From Trichomonas tenax (lineage: Eukaryota > Parabasalia > Trichomonadida > Trichomonadidae), in NCBI GenBank assembly GCA_023091735.1, contig JALKBU010000841.1, positions 1-22,814 on the forward strand: DNA of 22,814 bases, in the 5' to 3' direction. Below the pieces are notes generated by a model that made no database searches, was not told where the DNA came from, and saw only the letters and a list, made by a program, of their open reading frames with translations. Shown here one piece after another: positions 17,801-22,814 of this stretch; position 1 is the first letter of the stretch; each line of letters starts with the position of its first letter. The position numbers and the translations under genes are program-made.

Positions 17801-18874
17801 ATAATTAATACAAAATGAAGCTGAAATTGAAGCTAATTTCTCGATTAATTCTTGCTCCTTGATTGCATTCTTGTTGAAGAAGGTGGGATTGATCGAATTG
17901 ATCAATTTCTCCCATTTTTCTCTTACAGCGATATCGTTATGGATTTTAAGCGAGATTTGGAGTGAATTTACTATTTCAAATGTTTGAGAGAGCCAACTCT
18001 GATCCGAATCATCCAATGAAAACAGAACCAAATTTCTTAATAAAATTTGCATCATTTTTGTAGCGCCAATTAACATTGGACGAGCCATCTGCTGCCTTGT
18101 GACTGGTGGGAAATGCATTTGCTTTTGGCTGTTCGATAAAACTTGCATCGTTTCTTTTAATTTAGCGAATCTGTAAGCGAATAACGTGTAATCTTCGACA
18201 TTCTTGAAAGCAGTTATAAATGAAGGAATGATTGCGAGATTCCAATCTGTCCCTTTTTCAAGTCGAATAATCTTGAATATTTCTTGTCTTGCACGAACAA
18301 CTTCGTTCAATGTGTTGCTGTATATTTCACTTTTAGCATCAAATTCAATACGTTGGACGAATGAGCTCAAAAAAACATGAAGATTTTGAATTATATCTGG
18401 AATTTTCATTGAAATGGGCTTAATTATTTCGCACTGTGCAAGCAGTTCGGATATTATCGGGCGGAATTGAAATTGCATTAAAGCTTGCGTGCATTTTATA
18501 AATTCTTTTTGGAAATACTTCCACGCGGAATCATATTCTGATGGTGTAAATATGCCAGAACTTGCAATTTTCACCAAAACTGATAGGAAGAGTGGCAAAA
18601 ACGCCATTAAAAGCGAAGTTTGTTGATCTGGTAGTAAAACGTCGAGAGTGAAGAAATTGGTGAATGATTCAATAAGATCGAATATGTTTATCTCTCCTGA
18701 CGCTAATTGTGCTGTTAAAGAAGTTGATCCCGTGCTTATAAAATCAGAAAATTTGCCTGTAGCATGAATAAGATCAAAGCATTGCTCATCCATGTCTTTT
18801 GTGATATCTAGCGACTGAAATGACTTCACCAAATTTAAGAATTGGTCTTGAATCGAAGAAGTTTTCTCAGTCAT
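14873..18874 (-). CDS. 1333-residue helical, coiled-coil protein of unknown function
   Basis: This is a single uninterrupted ORF. Residues 1-1025 are almost entirely predicted helical, with hydrophobic and polar periodicity, few glycines and no membrane segment or catalytic motif I can name. The C-terminal third has coiled coils at about 1035-1110 (ending 'RKRRNELTQELDKLKKNQ'), 1203-1230 (RQQLRDLHTERDNLFRQ) and 1280-1322 (EIKDLEQEIADLEEGKN). An acidic/serine break (GDSDSS) follows the first coil. The design suits a structural or scaffold protein, for example of the trichomonad cytoskeleton or a vesicle tether, but that is only inference. The start is supported by an excellent promoter-type element 16 nt before the ATG. 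There is no sign of decay over 4 kb, so the gene is under selection. Confidence 0.85.
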   Translation of the reverse strand: MTEKTSSIQDQFLNLVKSFQSLDITKDMDEQCFDLIHATGKFSDFISTGSTSLTAQLASGEINIFDLIESFTNFFTLDVLLPDQQTSLLMAFLPLFLSVLVKIASSGIFTPSEYDSAWKYFQKEFIKCTQALMQFQFRPIISELLAQCEIIKPISMKIPDIIQNLHVFLSSFVQRIEFDAKSEIYSNTLNEVVRARQEIFKIIRLEKGTDWNLAIIPSFITAFKNVEDYTLFAYRFAKLKETMQVLSNSQKQMHFPPVTRQQMARPMLIGATKMMQILLRNLVLFSLDDSDQSWLSQTFEIVNSLQISLKIHNDIAVREKWEKLINSINPTFFNKNAIKEQELIEKLASISASFCINYPRMSQDVSEIQSLYNNIRSSAKNLYSLLSLYIILTQSAANSVNTDFTNTVLIFRRFITFRIFYSCCILTAERCEMIIPILPSLEAKSDVYTTVKILNSATEQLKTVGMAFQQNSEYFISRYEAYLVFLVVLSRMKDGETQIANLLKYHPSSEFFGRILTPREETTSILADIKFRADNAPLFASANKLKTYKVGSLQWIESAALFFQYALGRTLDIRDICNTFGGYTDFLRIIERVNNEYSRSLGCAKTVRTSNDGLSKYISAVDSVIGLLKDPSYKTDKTAMIVAAAQLNLHLMFSDAFNENEVNMILIDLMSTVNIPVKAEAIMKVYNLLDKLEAFRVVYPQDIEQIYADMSNLFNSMLVGNFPDVDVIKSKMVTLMNIVKMQDKTLADGMQSDEDAILEHIESCLLLYKFMRNLNELNDKRVIRMCFNHNLLVTLAKEAKAMIEGGLVFADKVELIQAKVSETEAATNTNAFQFWNECENNGRSLELITQWKTLEPYLDYKRLYIEFSQIVPLLKSITSNNSLFNDPVYDNTVDKIEVILREFSFVPSRITLFNIERRLRLLSTSIASKQKALIGQNLSIDAFVYRRKLTKIIHKLASARFIIDSFEHPVAINNDLSFMKLITDFQVSNKIDPNDLGYQLLISPRIVYLLSLAETLTPEQVTAIHLRQAKSVNQSVKDEIEKRTKAIAQYPETMKQKIAEAQSEVDRFEEHMKEAQDKQDLAKKVVDDLRKRRNELTQELDKLKKNQGDSDSSVPHFDTEMSSVISLLLRDEEFCQPRTEADFIAEQLQEALRTNLRLKKSIEVLGFPHEKAVFTHSEFAQVLASFSVPTTKVSPFTTQRANESAALRQQLRDLHTERDNLFRQIVKETQKTGYSERKRYNTDSLYQHMKSLNTRGIVEGTSRKNQKEQFLEFADVSDQFLLEASHEIKDLEQEIADLEEGKNIELLDIESHNQMLRKKLSTQLSPANEGNNE

Positions 18875-18882
18875 TCAAAATT

Positions 18883-18892
18883 GGAAAAGTGA
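18883..18892 (-). promoter_or_regulatory. initiator-like TCACTTTTCC of the 1333-residue gene
   Basis: The minus strand reads AATGTCACTTTTCCAATTTTGAATG. The predicted +1 A is at 18890, 16 nt before the start codon. It is the best match in the window to the shared TCA-Py-TTTT-CC pattern. Confidence 0.6.
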
Positions 18893-19371
18893 CATTTGGT
18901 TATATTTTCTTATTTCTCAAAATTCCATTAAATAAAAAATAGAAATCCACATAAATACATTTTACGCAATTAATTTTGAAAAATGAAAAATATAATGCTG
19001 AAAATCGTGATATCCATCGTAGACCACACTGTGCTTTAACAGCATTTTATAAATTAATAAAATATTATGGAGCCACTGTTCAATAATCATTCCTTCGATA
19101 ATCAATAATATATTTTGATTATCAATTCTTAACCTTGATTATGCATTCTATTGTTTAATGTTATGATATTCATCGATCAAATAAATGTCTTGGGAGACAA
19201 AACACATTTACACAAAAAATATGCAAAATAATCAAATAATCAAACATTAAAGTGTATGTTTCGAATGAAAACATAGAATAAATGAGTTTTTAATGTTGAT
19301 GTAATAAAAATTGATCACCTTTGATTCATTTTTAGATTAAAAATGCGGAAATTACTAAATTTGTAAACAGT
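18893..19371. other. AT-rich intergenic region with an inverted repeat
   Basis: No gene is seen. GATAATCAA (19097-19105) and TTGATTATC (19115-19123) form a perfect 9-bp inverted repeat around a 9-nt AT loop, with a further direct TTGATTAT at about 19135-19142. It lies between two minus-strand genes. It could be a weak hairpin near the promoter side of the 1333-residue gene, or chance in AT-rich DNA. Confidence 0.4.
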
Positions 19372-20445
19372 TTATTGTGTTTCATACTTCTTTGCGAGTT
19401 CTTCAAGTTGGTCACAGATCCAGTCAACGTCTTCAGAGCTTAAACCTTGGTGAAGACCGATGAGAATTCCTCCAGCGAAAACTTTGTCTGTGTTGACGAA
19501 AACTGCTGGATCAATGTTAGGGAACATTCTTGCATAGAACGGCTGTCTTAGGATGTTTCCTGCCATGCATAAACGCGTTTGAATTCCGCGTGCTTCGAGT
19601 TGCTCGACAATCTCGTAACGATGAGACTTGCAAATCAATGCCATGGAGAGCCACAATGCATTGTGATTAGTAGGAAGTTCATAGAATGTGCTATTTCCGA
19701 GTCTTCTCCAATAATGCTCGAAATGTTCCATTCTGGCCTTCTTGAAGTCTTCGAATCTTAATGAGTTCTGATAACCGAACTCAGCGCAGTAATACGGAGC
19801 TGTGCAATCAAGCAAATCATTGCGAAGTCTCAATAATTTCTGATAATCTTCATAATTGTTTGTGAAAATCATACCACCGCACCCACCAGCACTGATAACA
19901 TGTGAAGCATAGAACGAAACTGTCGCGAATTCGGCATCACACGATGTAATTGTATCACAAGCGTCTTCAATGAGAATAACGTGTTTGTACTTGTCACCAA
20001 GTGCCTTGCGCAATCCAATGTAGTCGAATTTATCGCCTACAAGGTCTGGAATAAGTACAGCCTTTGTTTTTTCTGTAAGTTTTTCCATAACTTGCTCAAT
20101 TGATGGAACATAGCGTCCCTGAGCGATATCGCAGAATACAGGCGTTGCACCAAGGAAAATTATCGGGGATACAGTTGTCGGGAATGTACATGCTGGCGTG
20201 ATAACTTCATCACCTGGTTTAAAACCTGCACACATGCAAGCGAGTAGGTTCGCTGAACTTCCAGAGTTAACAAATACGCCGTACTTTGCACTGAATAACT
20301 CAGCGACGCGTTTTTCGAATTTTTCGATGATTTTTTGCTGTTCCTCAGGCGTTGCCTTCAATACCTGTGTGACCGCTTTGATTTCAGGTTCACCGTAAGA
20401 CTGGAACATATTTGGTGAATAATACATCTTTTTCTGTGTTGACAT
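19372..20445 (-). CDS. DegT/RfbH/ColD-type PLP-dependent sugar 3-dehydratase-like enzyme
   Basis: The ORF encodes 357 residues of the DegT/DnrJ/EryC1/StrS fold. NSGSSANLLA (60-69) is the PLP-phosphate loop and EDACDT (160-165) holds the pyridine-nitrogen aspartate. The Schiff-base position in SFYASHVISAGGCGG (177-191) is His182 instead of Lys. That swap is diagnostic of the 3-dehydratases RfbH (E1) and ColD, which use PLP/PMP to remove the C3 hydroxyl of a nucleotide 4-keto-6-deoxyhexose. 'GIQTRLCMAGNILRQPFY' (287-304) also matches this group. The segment between the His loop and 'FGYQNSLRFEDF' is short, and the [2Fe-2S] cysteine set of E1 is not evident, so a ColD-like, cluster-free chemistry is more likely. 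A bacterial origin by lateral transfer is inferred. A start-proximal ACATTTTTTC lies about 24 nt before the ATG. TAAA follows at the stop. Confidence 0.85.
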   Translation of the reverse strand: MSTQKKMYYSPNMFQSYGEPEIKAVTQVLKATPEEQQKIIEKFEKRVAELFSAKYGVFVNSGSSANLLACMCAGFKPGDEVITPACTFPTTVSPIIFLGATPVFCDIAQGRYVPSIEQVMEKLTEKTKAVLIPDLVGDKFDYIGLRKALGDKYKHVILIEDACDTITSCDAEFATVSFYASHVISAGGCGGMIFTNNYEDYQKLLRLRNDLLDCTAPYYCAEFGYQNSLRFEDFKKARMEHFEHYWRRLGNSTFYELPTNHNALWLSMALICKSHRYEIVEQLEARGIQTRLCMAGNILRQPFYARMFPNIDPAVFVNTDKVFAGGILIGLHQGLSSEDVDWICDQLEELAKKYETQ

Positions 20446-20755
20446 TTTATTGCTGAACGATGAAAAAATGTCAAAAATCTTGTCACATTTTTATTTCATT
20501 TTGTCATGTAAATATAAATGACTTTTTTGACAATATTCCTCGAATCGCTTTTTTGGAAAATTATGACTGAAACACTATATATAATCAAATTTTTGTATCA
20601 CATTATTATACATCACTACACATTGTTTAATAATAGCCGCTATTTTAATCAAGAATAAGTTGCTTCAGGTGATTGAAAAAGAAGTCTTCATGGAAATTTT
20701 TCAATGTCAAATTTGATTTTTGCAATGTAAATTTGAAAATTTGCCATATTTTTTA
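20446..20755. other. intergenic region upstream of the DegT-type gene
   Basis: It contains TGTCATGTAAA at 20502-20512 (+), followed by AATATAAATGAC. TGACATTTTTTC on the minus strand (20462-20473) is a loose relative of the shared start-proximal element. The rest is AT-rich without ORFs. Confidence 0.45.
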
Positions 20756-20947
20756 ATGGAGCAGCAAATCATTAATGATATTCCTAGAAGACTTTTGATT
20801 GATAAGCAGATCAAAAAATTGGGTGAAGATACATTTTTCATTGCGGTGGACGATCCTGCTAAAGCTGTTCCACCAGATCTTCCAGATAATGAACTTATTT
20901 CTATTTTCAGTCAAGGATGGTCTACTCCCAATCTACCCAATAACTGA
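20756..20947 (+). CDS. short hypothetical ORF
   Basis: From the ATG at 20756 it encodes 63 residues (75 if a non-AUG codon at 20720 is used). The product is acidic and has no signal peptide or membrane segment. It includes 'DIPRRLLIDKQIKKLGEDTF' and 'DDPAKAVPPDLPDNELISIF'. Its composition is less AT-biased than chance ORFs here, with several Asp/Pro/Gly/Val codons, so it may be a real small protein or the remnant of a larger one. No family is recognised and no clear initiator element precedes it. Confidence 0.3.
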   Translation: MEQQIINDIPRRLLIDKQIKKLGEDTFFIAVDDPAKAVPPDLPDNELISIFSQGWSTPNLPNN

Positions 20948-21374
20948 TTCAATAGGAATAACTAAATCATTCAAAATTTTATTTTTCAAATTTATAAAAT
21001 ATGTCAACTTAATGCGTAAATCGAGTAAATGCTGTTTGTCAGAATAATGCTATTCCTTTCTTTATAATATTTTATTCATCAAATATATTTTCATTTGAAA
21101 AATAGAATCCACTATATGTTCCGCGAATGAATGCTTCACAAAAATAGAGCTTTTAGTTATATATTTAAGAGTTCATATCAAGATAAAATTTAAAATTAAA
21201 AATGGGAGTAACTGAATTAAATTAGGTGTTCCAATGCATGAATATATTAAAGCTATAGGTTCTTTACATTCTTATATCGCTTTTCATAAATTGATAAGAA
21301 TATTAACCTTTCTAGACCAACTCATGAAAGTTAAACCTTTAGACTTAGAATACTAAAGAAGAAAAGTTCATTTT
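20948..21374. other. intergenic region upstream of the glycosyltransferase
   Basis: The region is mostly AT-rich. A 40-codon ORF (21234-21356, +, 'MHEYIKAIGSLHSYIAFHKL...') ends 18 nt before the next ATG. It is too short to call and no homolog is recognised. Confidence 0.4.
21368..21374 (+). promoter_or_regulatory. initiator-like TCATTTT of the glycosyltransferase gene
   Basis: TCATTTT is followed directly by ATG at 21375. The predicted +1 A (21370) would give a 5-nt leader, within the very short range known for trichomonad mRNAs. Confidence 0.5.
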
Positions 21375-22412
21375 ATGAATAGGAAAAAAGAGAAGAGCGT
21401 GCGATTTTATGCACCTACAATTTTATTTATTTTTGCAATTGTGTTTGTTACCACCACACTGTTCGTCTGGCCTGCATTCGTACGGAAGAAAGAATTAAGG
21501 AAAAATCAGAAAGAAAAAATATTTCTTGCTGTTATTGCTGACAAATCGACCGAAAACAGAACACACATATTCGACAAGTTCTATAAAAAGCATTGCCTAA
21601 CGAATGAAGTTCATGGACCTGTTTATTTCTATTCACATTTATCTCCTCAAGTAAATCCTTCAAAATATCCTGTGACAAGTATACCAACAGATAAGTTAGC
21701 TTCAAAAACAACCGTTCGTCCATTTATATATGACTTACTCAAAAAATTTATCGTATCACTCGAATATTTCATACATGAAACAAATGCTGATTGGATGATT
21801 CGTCCAACAGACGATGTTTACCTAAATCCACAAAATTGGCCCAATAACTTACTTAAAATTCTCGAAAATTATTCAAATCCAAGTGAAAAACCATATTTTC
21901 TTGGCGATTGTCGTATGGAAGATGGTTACCCACTTGTCCATGGTGGTTCTGGTCCTGTTGTTTCACGAGCAGCAGCAAAAATAATTTTGCAATATCAAAG
22001 CGAATTATTTAAAGAGCCCGCAACGAAATGGGAAGATTTCATCATTCCTAAGTTTGTTCATAAGAATCTCGGATTGAAGGAATACTGCATGCCAGGAATT
22101 TCTGGATATCAATTTCCAAAGTCACTCTATAATCAATTAATGCTTGGAAACCACACAAAAATACCACTTTGTCAAGATGAATATAACGTCTCTGAAGATG
22201 TTGGATGTCAGAAAGGAATGCAGCTTCTCAAATACATAGTTATATGGCATCAATATTGGAGTAGATCTGATTCGATGATAAAGGAAATGCATTATATAAT
22301 ATCGACGATTCCATCAAATGTAATGTGGTACCGGGTCAAAGAAGGAATCAAATTGTGTTCGGGACTGGGACAAAATAGAACAACGTGCTTTTCTGACATG
22401 CAACTTTTTTGA
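21375..22412 (+). CDS. fringe-like (GT31-type) glycosyltransferase, type II membrane protein
   Basis: The ORF encodes 345 residues. A basic N-terminus (MNRKKEKSVR) is followed by one membrane helix (about 12-34), then a basic stem, giving the type II topology of Golgi glycosyltransferases. The lumenal domain has 'ADWMIRPTDDVYLNPQNW' (138-155), where TDD stands in the place of the metal/nucleotide-binding DxD of fringe and core-1 galactosyltransferases. 'HGGSGPVVSRAAAKII' (189-204) matches the 'GGAG-V-S--A---L' loop of the same families, and 'WEDFIIPKFV' (219-228) could supply the acidic catalytic position. Several N-X-S/T sites (61, 259, 271, 334) and cysteines suit a lumenal protein. Donor and acceptor cannot be told. 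Together with the neighbouring sugar dehydratase-like gene it suggests surface-glycan assembly. Confidence 0.75.
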   Translation: MNRKKEKSVRFYAPTILFIFAIVFVTTTLFVWPAFVRKKELRKNQKEKIFLAVIADKSTENRTHIFDKFYKKHCLTNEVHGPVYFYSHLSPQVNPSKYPVTSIPTDKLASKTTVRPFIYDLLKKFIVSLEYFIHETNADWMIRPTDDVYLNPQNWPNNLLKILENYSNPSEKPYFLGDCRMEDGYPLVHGGSGPVVSRAAAKIILQYQSELFKEPATKWEDFIIPKFVHKNLGLKEYCMPGISGYQFPKSLYNQLMLGNHTKIPLCQDEYNVSEDVGCQKGMQLLKYIVIWHQYWSRSDSMIKEMHYIISTIPSNVMWYRVKEGIKLCSGLGQNRTTCFSDMQLF

Positions 22413-22420
22413 CATGTAAA
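22410..22420 (+). repeat. TGACATGTAAA, near-copy of the recurring 11-mer, at the glycosyltransferase stop
   Basis: It differs by one base from TGTCATGTAAA, and its TGA is the stop codon of the gene. See the copies at 8428, 13826, 13845 and 20502. Confidence 0.4.
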
Positions 22421-22467
22421 GTCAGGATGTCAAAATAAAGGAAAGTGAAGTGTTTGCGGGAAAAAAT

Positions 22468-22478
22468 GGAAAAGTGTC
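22468..22478 (-). promoter_or_regulatory. orphan GACACTTTTCC element
   Basis: On the minus strand this equals the Rab start-proximal element (GACACTTTTCC) and is followed by ATTTTTTCCC. No ORF is found downstream on the minus strand, because it points into the 3' end of the glycosyltransferase gene. It may be a displaced or dead promoter. Confidence 0.35.
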
Positions 22479-22499
22479 AATAGGTTGAAATGGATTGAA

Positions 22500-22690
22500 C
22501 TCAATGTTGGAAGCCAAAGAAGACTTCATTATGAGTAGTTGTGACCTCATAGTGAAGGATGATCTGGTGATCTAGCAGAGATGCATCCAGATGCCTATTC
22601 AACAGAAGCATGATTCGCATGGCGAGGTAGGCTTGAGACTTCCAAAGCCCTCGAGTGGCCAAGCCAGGCCCTAACAAGAACCCACTGATT
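22500..22690 (-). repeat. GC-rich patch, probable dispersed repeat or gene fragment
   Basis: Positions 22561-22690 are about 52% G+C by hand count, far above the flanks. On the minus strand one frame is open for about 66 codons (22501-22701), including 'GPGLATRGLWKSQAYLAMRI' and then 'MLLLNRHLDASLL...'. On the + strand the same codon register is open from ATG 22504 to TAA 22672 except for one TAG at 22573-22575. It has no tRNA or rRNA features that I can recognise. Composition and sharp edges suggest an inserted or repeated sequence, or a structured RNA; the choice cannot be made here. Confidence 0.4.
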
Positions 22691-22814
22691 GATTCAATTT
22701 TTAATACACATTACATTTTCACTTTTGATATTAATATATTATTATTTTTTTTTCTATTTTTTATTTTTTCACAGATACCTTTTTCATTACAAGATTATTT
22801 TCATATTATTACTT
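22691..22814. other. right-edge AT-rich tail
   Basis: Long T runs (about 22744-22772) are flanked by AT-only sequence. No feature is supported. Confidence 0.4.

Noticed and set aside
22500..22690. tRNA, rRNA or SRP RNA in the GC-rich patch
   Set aside because: No T-loop GTTCRANNC motif, cloverleaf or recognised conserved SRP or rRNA block could be found by eye.
1..22814. CRISPR arrays, insertion sequences or bacterial operons
   Set aside because: No regularly spaced repeats, no terminal inverted repeats with a transposase, and the genes are eukaryotic in type.

Overview
The window looks like nuclear DNA of a trichomonad protist (Parabasalia, Trichomonas/Tritrichomonas type). This is an inference from three things. 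The DNA is AT-rich and its protein genes are long, densely packed and without visible introns. Short start-proximal elements resembling the trichomonad initiator (TCA+1-Py-A/T-A/T) lie 5-30 nt before several start codons. The gene content also fits: divergent eukaryotic trafficking proteins, ankyrin-repeat and surface-protein families in decay, and bacterial-type metabolic genes.

Layout, left to right. A truncated nitroreductase-family ORF (159-539, +) is followed by VPS16 (704-3025, -) and a Rab GTPase (3157-3726, -). Positions 3.8-6.1 kb are mostly non-coding, with a small predicted secreted/membrane protein (4371-4649, -), a short hydrophobic ORF (5064-5300, -) and a possible gene scrap (3887-4006, -). 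An inositol polyphosphate 5-phosphatase with an ASH-like tail occupies 6085-7896 (-). From 8.5 to 13.4 kb there are three decayed genes in a row: a Ras-like GTPase with one in-frame stop, an ankyrin-repeat gene with several stops and frameshifts, and a surface-protein gene broken by, among other lesions, a 7-bp tandem duplication. Intact genes resume with an ENTH/epsin-like adaptor (13969-14715, +), a 1333-residue coiled-coil protein of unknown function (14873-18874, -), a sugar-modifying PLP enzyme of the DegT/RfbH/ColD type with His in place of the Schiff-base Lys (19372-20445, -), and a type II membrane glycosyltransferase of the fringe/GT31 type (21375-22412, +). The right edge carries a GC-rich patch (about 22500-22690) that looks like a repeat or a gene fragment.

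Two functional themes recur. VPS16, the Rab, the 5-phosphatase and the epsin-like protein all belong to endosome/lysosome and phosphoinositide trafficking. The DegT-type enzyme and the fringe-like transferase would both fit the building of surface or Golgi glycans. Whether these groupings mean more than chance cannot be decided from one window.
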